DNA from: DAOTXS01 sp034433515
GTDB lineage: Bacteria > Chloroflexota > Anaerolineae > UBA4142
Assembly: GCA_034433515.1 (NCBI GenBank)
Contig: DAOUAL010000075.1
Span: 1 to 48,781, forward strand
Length of the DNA: 48,781 bases
Direction of reading: 5' to 3'
Part shown: in pieces, positions 24,470-33,308 of the stretch
How positions within the stretch are numbered: position 1 is the stretch's first letter
How the letters are laid out: every line of letters begins with the position of its first letter
Translations under genes and position numbers: made by a program
The notes under the pieces: generated by a model
Told to the model about the DNA's origin: nothing
The model's database searches: none
The model's input: the letters and a program-made list of their open reading frames with translations, nothing else

Positions 24470-25285
24470 TCATCCCGCCGGGTTGCCATTACTCAACACT
24501 TGGCGCACAAGCGGATGTTCACGCATCAAGTACAACATGCGCAACGTGCGTCCCTCCTGTTCCTTGATTTCATCGCGCAAGATGCCCAACTCTTTGAAAC
24601 GCGTCAACACGAGATCCACTTGCATCGGCGTGAGATTCAGTTGATTCGTAGGTGACAAGGCATGGGTCTTGACAAAGAGAAAGGTCAGATAAGGTTTGGT
24701 GCGTTCTAAACGATCGAGTAATTTGATCAACTCACATTCCACTTGCGAGAGTGAATCAGAACTCGGCATCGCCACAGATTCGATCACGGAGGGAGGCGTC
24801 ACCGGTACCCAGTCCGGTTCGACGATGGGATCGGCGGTGTCCGCCGATGAGATGAGATCGTTCGAAACGCTGCCGGGCACACCGGAAATGATCACGCGTT
24901 TGCCAAACCGATTGCGTGCGCGTGCCACCACGCGAATGAAATCGCTATCGCCGGTCATCAAGATGAGCGTGTTCACATTCGGGCGGTCGAGCAAGCAATC
25001 AATAATGTCCATCAACATCGCCATATCCGAGGACGATTTGTGCGACACATCGGGACTACGACGTGGAATATCGCGCGGGGTGATCCCTGCCACTTCGAGT
25101 TTGCGACGAAAGTAATCCGGGTGTTCGGTAAAATCGGCGTAGGCAAAGGCCTGTGAGACGGGACCATACTTGCGTGCTTTTGCCATCAACATTTGGGGGT
25201 CAGGTTCGCGGGCGTAATTATTTTTTAGACCATAACGAATGTTTTCAAAGTCAATAAACAAGGCAACTTCGCCATTCTCTCCCAT
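24470..25285 (-). CDS. NYN domain (PIN-like) putative ribonuclease
   Basis: The first ~155 residues form a NYN/LabA domain, a PIN-fold family of metal-dependent ribonucleases: the acidic site is made from VALFIDFENIRYG, KSSSDMAMLMDIID and LILMTGDSDFIRVV, with aspartates in the expected places, then GKRVIISGV. A linker rich in Pro/Ser leads to a C-terminal winged-helix-like part (CELIKLLDRLERTKPYLTFL...). 271 residues. AAGGAGGA precedes the ATG. It is convergent with the NACHT operon and divergent from the glycosidase gene, so no operon partner is evident. Confidence 0.87.
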   Translation of the reverse strand: MGENGEVALFIDFENIRYGLKNNYAREPDPQMLMAKARKYGPVSQAFAYADFTEHPDYFRRKLEVAGITPRDIPRRSPDVSHKSSSDMAMLMDIIDCLLDRPNVNTLILMTGDSDFIRVVARARNRFGKRVIISGVPGSVSNDLISSADTADPIVEPDWVPVTPPSVIESVAMPSSDSLSQVECELIKLLDRLERTKPYLTFLFVKTHALSPTNQLNLTPMQVDLVLTRFKELGILRDEIKEQEGRTLRMLYLMREHPLVRQVLSNGNPAG

Positions 25286-25394
25286 TCTTCAATCCTCCTT
25301 AGGGTCAAAGCCAAGAAAAAATAGAAACGTCACACGCGACAACTGGATTGGTAAAGTGCTTCTTGAGGCAATATTCTAAATCGGAGCCAAGGGT

Positions 25395-26513
25395 TTGTCA
25401 AACGGCAAATTTCCATTTTCAAAATTTTCGATGTTGGTTTGGCGCGCGATTGAGTTGAGCGCCATCTTGATGCTGATCTATGTGCTCGCCGCGCCGCCGC
25501 CGATTTTGGTGACCTTGGGTCCTGCGCAAACGGTGTTTACACGCAATCCCAAGATCGGCGTGCATACTCGCCTGACCGATGAAGCGGACGAATGGAAGAT
25601 CCAAAAGACACTGGCGATGGTGCGCGAAATGGGTGCGCCGTGGATCGTGGAATATTTTCCGTGGGGCTATATCGAATTTAACGAAGGACAGTACGATTGG
25701 GCGCACGCTGATCTGGTAGTGGATCATGCCGAGCGGCAAGGACTGCACGTCATTGCGCGACTGGGCTTTGTGCCGCTCTGGGCGCGTCCGCGCGATTCCG
25801 CCCCCAGTTATCTTGACGAATCGCGCTATCAGTACTTTGCCGAATTTGTTTCGCAGTTTGTATTGCATTTCAAAGGACGCATCAAGTACGTGATCATTTG
25901 GAACGAGCCGAACGTGAACTTTGAATGGGGTTATCAGGGCGTCAGTCCTGAAGGTTATACGCGATTATTGGCAACGGTGTATCCGCGCGCCAAGCAAGCC
26001 GACCCAGCCATTCAAATTTTGGCGGGCGCGCTGGCTCCCACGCTTGCGCCGCCCGGCTCTGTAGATGCGATGAACGATTTGGAATACTTGCAGAGAATGT
26101 ACGATGCTGGCGCAAAAGATTTTTTCGATGTCTTGGCAGTGCACGCGTATGGGTGGACAAGCCCCGCCGACGAACCCCCCGCTGTCAATCGTGTCAATTT
26201 CCGTCGCACGGAATTGTTGCGCGAGATAATGCTCCAGAATGGCGATGTCTCAAAAAAGGGGATGATCACCGAAGGGGGCTGGAACGATCATCCGCGCTGG
26301 ACCAAAGCCGTGCGCCCCGCTGAACGCATTGCGTACACGTTGCGCGCGTACGATCTCTGCCGACAATGGGAGTGGGTGGAGGCGTGTGCGATGTGGGCGT
26401 TCCGTTATCCCTTTCCCACCCAAACTTATTCGGACTATTTTACATTTGTGACACCCGAGTTCAACCCCAAGCCGATTTATTATGAAATACAAAAGTATGC
26501 GACCGGACGGTAA
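25395..26513 (+). CDS. Membrane-anchored clan GH-A glycoside hydrolase-like protein
   Basis: A TIM-barrel glycosidase-like protein of 372 residues. An N-terminal hydrophobic helix (about 13-37) anchors or exports it. The acid/base motif is in YVIIWNEPNVNFEWG (Asn-Glu-Pro) and the putative nucleophile Glu is in KKGMITEGGWNDH, spaced as in GH39/GH5-type retaining enzymes. Start TTG 25395 has GGAG upstream; an ATG at 25431 is the alternative. The substrate is unknown. It overlaps the solute-binding gene by 32 bases. It resembles the N-terminal part of the ligase fusion at 37821. Confidence 0.75.
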   Translation: MSNGKFPFSKFSMLVWRAIELSAILMLIYVLAAPPPILVTLGPAQTVFTRNPKIGVHTRLTDEADEWKIQKTLAMVREMGAPWIVEYFPWGYIEFNEGQYDWAHADLVVDHAERQGLHVIARLGFVPLWARPRDSAPSYLDESRYQYFAEFVSQFVLHFKGRIKYVIIWNEPNVNFEWGYQGVSPEGYTRLLATVYPRAKQADPAIQILAGALAPTLAPPGSVDAMNDLEYLQRMYDAGAKDFFDVLAVHAYGWTSPADEPPAVNRVNFRRTELLREIMLQNGDVSKKGMITEGGWNDHPRWTKAVRPAERIAYTLRAYDLCRQWEWVEACAMWAFRYPFPTQTYSDYFTFVTPEFNPKPIYYEIQKYATGR

Positions 26514-27363
26514 GAGGCCAAGTTCCAAGGTTTTATCGAACCTGAAACCGGGAACGTTGCCGGTTGCGATGATCGCACTCATCATCATCGTGGGTTATGC
26601 GTTGGTAAATGGGTTGCCCAAGCCGCCGGCAAAACCGGATGCCACGTGGTCACGCATCATCGCCACCGGCACATTTCGCGTGGGGATGGATCCCTCGTTC
26701 CCGCCGTTCGAATCTGAAGATGGCAAGGGGCATCTCAAGGGCTTGGATATTGCATTGGTGGATGAAATGGTGCAACAGTGGTCGCGCGAGAGTCTGACGA
26801 CGACTGTGCACGCCGAGTACATTTACACCGGCTTGGATGGTTTGTACGATGCGCTCAGAGCCGGGCAATTCGATGCGATTGTCTCCGCGTTGCCCTACGA
26901 TCCCAAGCGCACGGAGGATGTTTACTTTTCGCACGCGTACTTTGATGGTGGACCGTATATCATTGTGCGTGAACCGGATGCCACCACAAAAACATATGCC
27001 GATTTAGAAGGCAAGCGAATCGGCATCGAATTGGGGACTACCGGCGATGTGTTTGCACGGCGTTGGCAAAAGCGTTTCAAGTACGATTTGCGCGAATTCG
27101 ATCTTGCCAGCGAGGCGTTGCGCGCGCTGAAGCAAGGCGAGGTGGATGCGGTATTTACCGATTGGATTGCGTTCAACGAGTTTGCGCGAACGAATGCGGG
27201 TGTGAAAACCGTTGGCACGCCGCTGGTGCACGAATATTTGGTGGTTGCGGTGCGTAAAGACTCGCCTACGCTCCTCGCGCAAATCAATGCGGTGATTAGG
27301 GCCATGAAAAATGATGGACGGTTAGAGTGGTTATACAAGCAGTGGTTGGTCGAGGGTGAATAA
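26482..27363 (+). CDS. Transporter substrate-binding protein, family 3 (amino-acid type)
   Basis: 293 residues with one N-terminal membrane helix (about 27-45) and no lipobox, so probably membrane-tethered. The binding domain starts at TFRVGMDPSFPPFESEDGKG, the family 3 hallmark, with LKGLDIALVDEM, GQFDAIVSALPYDPKRTEDV and GKRIGIELGTTGD after it. No ABC permease or ATPase is adjacent, so it could be an orphan receptor or partner of a distant transporter. The start overlaps the previous gene by 32 bases; ATG 26497 is the alternative. Confidence 0.85.
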   Translation: MKYKSMRPDGKRPSSKVLSNLKPGTLPVAMIALIIIVGYALVNGLPKPPAKPDATWSRIIATGTFRVGMDPSFPPFESEDGKGHLKGLDIALVDEMVQQWSRESLTTTVHAEYIYTGLDGLYDALRAGQFDAIVSALPYDPKRTEDVYFSHAYFDGGPYIIVREPDATTKTYADLEGKRIGIELGTTGDVFARRWQKRFKYDLREFDLASEALRALKQGEVDAVFTDWIAFNEFARTNAGVKTVGTPLVHEYLVVAVRKDSPTLLAQINAVIRAMKNDGRLEWLYKQWLVEGE

Positions 27364-27394
27364 CTGACGCTTACCCATGCATGCGGCGAGGGTT

Positions 27395-28534
27395 CTACGT
27401 GTAATCCTTGCTGGCACCCTCTAGCCGGAGTTCGCGATGCCGGAGCAACACGCTTTGCACCACCCCTTGGGCAAGCAGTAAAGTGATGAGCGAACTGCCC
27501 CCTGCGCTCACAAAAGGAAGAGGAATCCCAGTCACCGGCATCAGCCCAATATTCATCCCCAGATTCACGTAACTTTGCACCAAGACGATAGCGGTAACGC
27601 CCACGGCTATCAATTTACCATACGCATCGCGCGCGAGCATCGCGGCGCGAACCATACGTAAGAGAATAAAGACCAAGAGTCCAATCACAAACACCGAGCC
27701 CACAAACCCCAGTTCCTCACCGATCACCGAAAAGATGAAATCGGTTTGGCGGATGCGCAGAAAACGCAACTGGCTTTGCGTGCCACTGCAGTAGCCCAAG
27801 CCCCAGAGTCCCCCTGCCCCAATCGCAATGCGTGCTTGGGTTACATTATAACCTGCGCCCAAGGGATCGCGCGCTGGATCAAGAAAGGTCAAGATGCGTT
27901 CCTGCTGATAGGGGCGTAGATTGGTCCAAAGCAACGGGGCCGCTATAATCACCACCACTAACAGAACCAGCACGTTTTGCAATTTCATCCCTGCCGCTAA
28001 TGCCATAATGCCCCACATGCTGGCAATGACAATCGCGGTACCTAGATCGGGTTGAAAGTACACGAGCACAAGTGGGATCAAGACAAAGAGGAATGAGATT
28101 GCCAAATGGCGCCAGCGCATCATTTCGGTGTGGTGGTCTGCCATATATTTGGCAGTGACCAAGACCAACAACAATTTACTCAACTCGGAGGGTTGAAAGA
28201 GGAAAAAACGTAAATCAATCCAGCGTTGCGCGCCCAACGTGATTTGACCAATGACAAAAACACTCGTCAGAACGCCGAGGGTACACGCCCAGAGAATCCA
28301 GCGCAGGGAGGCGTAGAGACGATAATCCAGCACGGTCAAAATAAACATCCCGATGATTCCCGCGCCGGCATAGATCGCCTGCCGAACCGACACGCTCTGC
28401 CAATCCAGCGGTTCGCCAGTGACACACTCGGTTGCGCTATAAATCATCAGGATGCCCATCAGGATGAGGAGAAGCGTGGCGCCGAATAACCAGAAATCGA
28501 AATGCAAGAAACGCGGACGTGCAATCCGTTCCAT
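27395..28534 (-). CDS. rodA: Rod shape-determining peptidoglycan polymerase RodA
   Basis: SEDS-family lipid II polymerase of the elongation complex, working with PBP2. The 379 residues have about ten membrane helices and the signatures QRWIDLRFFLFQPSELSKL, VYFQPDLGTA, the loop GYNVTQARIAIGAGGLWG, DFIFSVIGEELGF and the end TGIPLPFVSAGGSSL. It follows minE by 4 bases in the PBP2-minCDE-rodA run, which favours RodA over FtsW. Confidence 0.93.
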   Translation of the reverse strand: MERIARPRFLHFDFWLFGATLLLILMGILMIYSATECVTGEPLDWQSVSVRQAIYAGAGIIGMFILTVLDYRLYASLRWILWACTLGVLTSVFVIGQITLGAQRWIDLRFFLFQPSELSKLLLVLVTAKYMADHHTEMMRWRHLAISFLFVLIPLVLVYFQPDLGTAIVIASMWGIMALAAGMKLQNVLVLLVVVIIAAPLLWTNLRPYQQERILTFLDPARDPLGAGYNVTQARIAIGAGGLWGLGYCSGTQSQLRFLRIRQTDFIFSVIGEELGFVGSVFVIGLLVFILLRMVRAAMLARDAYGKLIAVGVTAIVLVQSYVNLGMNIGLMPVTGIPLPFVSAGGSSLITLLLAQGVVQSVLLRHRELRLEGASKDYT

Positions 28535-28538
28535 ACGC

Positions 28539-28820
28539 TCAAACAGTCTTGGGCTTGCGCGCGCGCCGCATTGTCCGCGCGCTGACCACCGGAATATCAG
28601 CGGTCAAACGATGCCCCTCTTCACCACTGGCAATGGAGACCTCCACGTTGTCTGCATCAATTTCCACGTGTTTGGAAATCACCGCAATGATTTCATCCTT
28701 GATAAGATTCAAGGTTTCCGGCGAAATATTCGTACGATCTTGGGTCAACACCAATTGCAATCGCTTTTTGGCAACTGAGGCACTCCCTGATCTGCCAAAG
28801 ATTCGCTCAAAGACGTCCAT
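28539..28820 (-). CDS. minE: Cell division topological specificity factor MinE
   Basis: Antagonist of MinCD that drives its oscillation or restricts it from midcell. From ATG 28820 it is 93 residues: an N-terminal amphipathic helix (MDVFERIFG), the MinD-contact helix SVAKKRLQLVLTQDRTNISP and the dimerisation half with KDEIIAVISKHVEIDADNVE. GGGAGA lies before this ATG; an earlier ATG at 28850 has no family support. It sits between minD and rodA. Confidence 0.92.
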   Translation of the reverse strand: MDVFERIFGRSGSASVAKKRLQLVLTQDRTNISPETLNLIKDEIIAVISKHVEIDADNVEVSIASGEEGHRLTADIPVVSARTMRRARKPKTV

Positions 28821-28851
28821 ACGCTTTCTCCCTCGCTCTGATGAGATCAAT

Positions 28852-29646
28852 TTAGCGGCGAAACCATTGACCCAGGCGTTCCATCAGCCCACCGGGTTCG
28901 CTGAACACTTGGAAGGGAATATCTTGCTCCATCAATCGCCCGGCGATGCGCATAAACGCCGCCCCGGCTTCTGAATGATCTTCGAGCGCCACCGGCTGGC
29001 CGCGATTGGTGGAGGTAATAATCCGTTCATCTTCCGGCACAATGCCGATCAAATCAATCGCTAGAATTTCCAACACATCGGCCGTGTCCAGCATATCACC
29101 CCGCTTGACCATCGCGGGACGCAAACGATTGATGATTAACTTGGGCGTGGGCTTTTCATACGCCTCGACCAAGCCGATGACCCGATCCGCATCGCGCACC
29201 GATGAGACTTCGGGAGTAACCACAATGATCACCCGCTCTGCGGGTGCAATCGCATTCTTGAAGCCCGATTCAATGCCCGCTGGCGAATCAATCAACACAA
29301 AATCAAATTCTTGCTTCAACATCTCGCACAGATTTTTCATCTGCTCTTCATTCACCGCGGATTTCAAGCGCGTCTGGGCGGCGGGCAAGAGGTGCAATTC
29401 CGGCAAGCGTTTATCTTTGATCAACGCCTGACGCAACTTGGCGCGCCCTTCCACCACATCCACCAAGTCGTACACAATCCGATTCTCAAGCCCCATCACG
29501 ACATCGAGATTGCGCAACCCAATGTCGGCATCCACGCATGCTACACGTTGACCGCGCCGTGCCAGAGCAACGCCGATATTGGCAGTGGCGGTGGTTTTGC
29601 CCACCCCGCCTTTCCCGGAAGTGATCGTCAAGACTTGTCCAGCCAT
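28852..29646 (-). CDS. minD: Septum site-determining ATPase MinD
   Basis: Membrane-binding ParA/MinD ATPase that recruits MinC. 264 residues: deviant Walker A in SGKGGVGKTTATANIG, DADIGLRNLDVVMGLENR, IDSPAGIESGF (switch/Walker B) and the C-terminal amphipathic membrane-targeting helix (GLMERLGQWFRR). ATG 29646 has AGGAGA upstream and follows minC by 8 bases. Confidence 0.95.
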   Translation of the reverse strand: MAGQVLTITSGKGGVGKTTATANIGVALARRGQRVACVDADIGLRNLDVVMGLENRIVYDLVDVVEGRAKLRQALIKDKRLPELHLLPAAQTRLKSAVNEEQMKNLCEMLKQEFDFVLIDSPAGIESGFKNAIAPAERVIIVVTPEVSSVRDADRVIGLVEAYEKPTPKLIINRLRPAMVKRGDMLDTADVLEILAIDLIGIVPEDERIITSTNRGQPVALEDHSEAGAAFMRIAGRLMEQDIPFQVFSEPGGLMERLGQWFRR

Positions 29647-29654
29647 TTGATCTC

Positions 29655-30341
29655 CTATCCATTCCACGGTTCGATTACAATTTGTCCATTCCGTACGCGG
29701 GCAATTTCGGCGGTGAAATGCGCGGCTGTTTTGTCTTCCAGCGCCGGTGCAATGTGCGCCCCAATCCGCAGTTGGGTGGGCGCCAGCACGAGTGCGCCGA
29801 CAATCGCTTGGTCATTGCCGGCGGCACCCGCCTGCACCACCCCGCGCAATTTCCCCCACACGATCACATCGCCATCCGCGATCAATTCCGCGCCCGGGTT
29901 CACATCGCCAATAACGACAATGGTGCCGGCATACCTAAACTTTTGTCCTGAACGCACGGTGCGATGGATGAGCATGGCTTGCGCCCCATCCATCGGCAGC
30001 GTCCCATTGACGACCGGGGCCGGGATTTCGTCTGGGGCGCGCGGTTGGGATGGTGCCAGTGCCGCACGCACTTGAGCAAAGGCGTCTTGGGTACGCTGTT
30101 CACCCGACACGGACACGAGCGTCATTTCATGTTGCGCCAACAGCGCAATCAACTCTTCCAGTTGATTGACATCTACCGCGCGACTGTGCGTTTCCAACAA
30201 GACGCGTGCGCCGCGAAAAAACGATTGCACGCGCGGACGATTGAGCTGTGCGGCGAGTTCGTTCATCACACTGCGCCAATCCCCTTCGTTCAGTGTGATG
30301 GATAAACCATTGCGCGTGCCTTTGAACGAAACGAGAGCCAT
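29655..30341 (-). CDS. minC: Septum site-determining inhibitor MinC
   Basis: Inhibitor of FtsZ ring assembly. 228 residues: an N-terminal MinC_N-like domain (LVSFKGTRNGLSITLNEG) and a C-terminal beta-helix domain beginning RTVRSGQKFRYAGTIVVIGD and NPGAELIADGDVIVWGKLRG then AHAG-like VVQAGAAGN, IGAHIA. The frame is open to 30557, but the extra residues are unlike MinC and overlap PBP2; ATG 30341 is 13 bases after the PBP2 stop. Confidence 0.92.
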   Translation of the reverse strand: MALVSFKGTRNGLSITLNEGDWRSVMNELAAQLNRPRVQSFFRGARVLLETHSRAVDVNQLEELIALLAQHEMTLVSVSGEQRTQDAFAQVRAALAPSQPRAPDEIPAPVVNGTLPMDGAQAMLIHRTVRSGQKFRYAGTIVVIGDVNPGAELIADGDVIVWGKLRGVVQAGAAGNDQAIVGALVLAPTQLRIGAHIAPALEDKTAAHFTAEIARVRNGQIVIEPWNG

Positions 30342-30354
30342 AGCCCTGCCGTCT

Positions 30355-32721
30355 TTACTGCGTGGGTACGAATTGGACCGTGTAGCGTTTATACGGTTCG
30401 ACCTCAACGCCAAGTGGTTCCGAATCGCCGGGCGAGACGACGCGGACGCACCAACGTCGCGCATCGTGCCAATAGATCGCATTGAAATTGAACGCGCCAT
30501 TCCCATCGGTGGTGCTGGTGAACACAGGGGCATTGTCGCATTTATCGGCAACGACACGCACGCCGTTCACGCCGCGCCCGCCGGCATCCACGACCGTACC
30601 GAAAATCCCCGGTTGTTCGTTGCGCCAGCCCTCCACCCCGATCGCCCGACCCACGTACTTGTGCGCGGGCGCGGGGCCCGTTCCCGAACTGGGGGACCGC
30701 ACAACGACCGGCGGTGTGGTCGGTTGCGTCGCACTCGCGATGGGCGAATCAGCGGGCAGACGAAAGTACGCACGCAGAATATCGGCGGCGGCGGGCGCGG
30801 CGATTTCAGAACCTTCGCCGCCACCATAGATGAACACTGTCACCACAATCTGGGGATTCTCGTATGGCGCAAAAGCGGTAAACCACGCATGCGTGGGCAA
30901 ATGCCCATTCACCTTGGGTCCATAAAACTCGGCGGTCCCGGTTTTTGCCGCCACATTCACATCCGCTAGATTGGCTTTGATTGCTGTGCCGGACGTTACC
31001 GCGTTGCGCATCCCTTCGCGCACAATCGCCAGATTTTGTGGACTCACCGCTACTTGGCGAATCACTTGCGGTTCGATCTGGCGCACGATGCGTCCGTCCG
31101 AATCAACGACCATGTGAACCAGTTGCGGTTTGTAGAGGGTACCACCGTTGGCAACAGCGGCGGTAAAGTTGGCGACTTGGAGGGGCGTTGCGAGCACATA
31201 GCCCTGACCAATCCCCATATTGTACGTATCGCCCACCGTCCAAATATCGCCAATCGTTTTGCGCTTCCAGGTGGGATCGGGCACCAACCCTGGGGCTTCG
31301 CCGGGGAGATCAATGCCGGTCAATTCACCGATGCCGAACATTCGTGCATAAGCGGCAAGACGATTTTCGCCCAAGCCGTTGTCAAACGTGGGCGCTTCGC
31401 CGCCAGCGATTTTGTAGAAAAAGACATCGGACGAGAAACGCAACGCATCTCGGATCGAGAGCGTACCGAACCCGGGTTTGTACCAATCGTAAAACGGTTG
31501 TGCCTGTGCGGAATCATCCGGATAATATTTGTGGGGCACCCAAATCGTGCCCGGGGTTTCGAATTTTGTATTAATGTCCACGATGCGCTCTTGAAGCGCG
31601 GCACTCGCGGGAATCAATTTGAAGGTTGACCCCGGCGGATATTGCCCGGTGATGGCTTGGTTGACGAGTGGATGCAAGGGGTCTTGCGCCAAGTTGGTAT
31701 AATCATCAATCGAAATGCCGGTGGCGAATAAATTGTTATCGTAACTAGGCAGGGAGACCAATGCCAGGATTTCACCGTTGCGTGGATCCAGGGCGATTGC
31801 TACCCCTTGTTTCGATTTGGCGGTGCGCAATGTCTTTTGCAAAATCGTTTGAACGGTTTTTTGAAATTCCGCGTCAACGGTTAGAATGAGATTGTTGCCG
31901 GGAACGGGTGCTTCTTCGCCACGCAAGTACACTTCGCGTCCTGCCACGTCCACTTCGATGTACCGCCGTCCCTTTTTGCCACGCAAATCATCTTCAAATG
32001 AGTATTCCAAGCCGGTGAGTCCCACTTGATCGGTGGGAGAGTACCCTTTGGCTTTGAACTCGTCGTAGGTTTCGCGCGGAATGTGGCCCACGTATCCTAG
32101 GATGTGTGCAAAGAGAGGCCCTTCCACATACTCGCGCACCGGCGCCAAGCCCACCCGCACGCCGGGAAAATCCAGATGATTTTCTTCCAAATAAAAAGCG
32201 ACCTCGCGGGGTACGTTGTCTTTGACGAGCGTAGGGGTAAACGGATCACGCTGGGCTTTGGCGACGATTTCGCGCAGGCCGGGCTTGCGCTTGGGGGGCG
32301 TGACCGAGCGCGCCAGACTCACCGGCAAGACGCCCAACGCATCGGCGACGGTGTTTTCAATCACCGTGTCAATCGGCATATCGAGCAATGCTGCCAGTTT
32401 TTGAAACAGCGGTTCGGGATCGTCCGGCAAATCCGCCGGCACAAGCGAAACGTTGAAAGAGGGGACGTTGCGGACGATAATCTTGCCACTACGATCGTAC
32501 ACGATGCCCCGCAAGGCATCGATCTGCACCATGCGGAACCGATTCTGATCGGCGGCGCGGCGATAGGACTCGCTGTTGACGATTTGAATTTGACCCAGTT
32601 GCAAAATCAACACGGCAAACATCACCACGATGGCAAGGCGCATCAAACGAAAATTGCCACGCGGTCGCAGTTGCTCTTCCGTGATGGTCTGTGCAAACGA
32701 GTACTCGTACTCTTCGTTCAC
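30355..32721 (-). CDS. mrdA: Penicillin-binding protein 2 (elongation transpeptidase) with Ig-like tail
   Basis: Crosslinks peptidoglycan with RodA on the outer face of the membrane. One membrane helix (about 26-48), a dimerisation domain, then the active site in order: PPGSTFKLIP, FSSDVFFYKI, VAAKTGTAEFYG. After about residue 680 there is a proline/serine linker and a beta-rich domain resembling carboxypeptidase-regulatory/Ig-like modules (GIFGTVVDAGGRGVNGVRVV), which most PBP2 lack; total 788 residues. The start is GTG 32721, seven bases from the -10 box, so the transcript is probably leaderless. It leads minCDE-rodA. Confidence 0.93.
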   Translation of the reverse strand: MNEEYEYSFAQTITEEQLRPRGNFRLMRLAIVVMFAVLILQLGQIQIVNSESYRRAADQNRFRMVQIDALRGIVYDRSGKIIVRNVPSFNVSLVPADLPDDPEPLFQKLAALLDMPIDTVIENTVADALGVLPVSLARSVTPPKRKPGLREIVAKAQRDPFTPTLVKDNVPREVAFYLEENHLDFPGVRVGLAPVREYVEGPLFAHILGYVGHIPRETYDEFKAKGYSPTDQVGLTGLEYSFEDDLRGKKGRRYIEVDVAGREVYLRGEEAPVPGNNLILTVDAEFQKTVQTILQKTLRTAKSKQGVAIALDPRNGEILALVSLPSYDNNLFATGISIDDYTNLAQDPLHPLVNQAITGQYPPGSTFKLIPASAALQERIVDINTKFETPGTIWVPHKYYPDDSAQAQPFYDWYKPGFGTLSIRDALRFSSDVFFYKIAGGEAPTFDNGLGENRLAAYARMFGIGELTGIDLPGEAPGLVPDPTWKRKTIGDIWTVGDTYNMGIGQGYVLATPLQVANFTAAVANGGTLYKPQLVHMVVDSDGRIVRQIEPQVIRQVAVSPQNLAIVREGMRNAVTSGTAIKANLADVNVAAKTGTAEFYGPKVNGHLPTHAWFTAFAPYENPQIVVTVFIYGGGEGSEIAAPAAADILRAYFRLPADSPIASATQPTTPPVVVRSPSSGTGPAPAHKYVGRAIGVEGWRNEQPGIFGTVVDAGGRGVNGVRVVADKCDNAPVFTSTTDGNGAFNFNAIYWHDARRWCVRVVSPGDSEPLGVEVEPYKRYTVQFVPTQ

Positions 32722-32728
32722 GATAAAA

Positions 32729-32757
32729 ATTATACCTTAGATAGGCAAAGTAAACAA
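32729..32757 (-). promoter_or_regulatory. Promoter of the PBP2-minCDE-rodA operon
   Basis: On the minus strand TTGTTT (32757-32752), 17 bases, TATAAT (32734-32729), then 7 bases and the GTG start of PBP2. Transcription would begin at or within a base or two of the start codon. Confidence 0.75.
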
Positions 32758-32802
32758 GTCGCGCACGGGGAAAAACGGAATCGTTGGGGCGATGGCGCGC
32801 CG

Positions 32803-33303
32803 TTACTCAATCTCGATTTGTGGATGTAACCGGCGATAGAGCCATTGAAGCGGAACGAAGATTATGCCTGCCAACAACATATTGAGAATCGAGGTGGGTA
32901 GTGTGATACGAATCAAATAATCGCTCCAAGCGATGGATTCATTCAACGAAGCCAAGATGCCCAAGATGACGGTATGATCAAATAGCGTGGCAAGGATCAC
33001 GGTAATCGGCGGTGCAATGAGATTCCCGCGAAAAAAGGCACGTTGACCCACACCCACCAGCAAGCCCACGAGCGTCAAGATCAACGTGTGAACACCAAAG
33101 GGTAAACCGGAGGTCAAATCCAGCAAGATTCCCAGAACAAAGCCCCATTGCGCCGCCTCGCCGATCGGTGCGAGCAAGCCCCACACAGTTACGAGCACAA
33201 GCGCAAGGTCGGGCTTGAGTCCCAAGATGGGAATCAAGGGAAGCCAAGTTACTTGGAGGATCGCCACCAAAAGGAGCAGCGGAACCAGAATCCAAAGAGA
33301 CAT
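32803..33303 (-). CDS. mreD: Rod shape-determining protein MreD
   Basis: Small integral membrane protein of the elongation complex. 166 residues with about five or six helices; LIPILGLKPDLALVLVTVWG and the helix LTSGLPFGVHTLILTLVGLL are typical for MreD. Five bases separate it from mreC, and it ends the mreBCD unit. The 81-base gap downstream holds the PBP2 promoter. Confidence 0.88.
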   Translation of the reverse strand: MSLWILVPLLLLVAILQVTWLPLIPILGLKPDLALVLVTVWGLLAPIGEAAQWGFVLGILLDLTSGLPFGVHTLILTLVGLLVGVGQRAFFRGNLIAPPITVILATLFDHTVILGILASLNESIAWSDYLIRITLPTSILNMLLAGIIFVPLQWLYRRLHPQIEIE

Positions 33304-33308
33304 TTGAT

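Noticed and set aside
29655..30557. Long form of MinC starting at 30557
   Set aside because: The added part overlaps PBP2 and is low-complexity antisense-like sequence; ATG 30341 gives a normal MinC.
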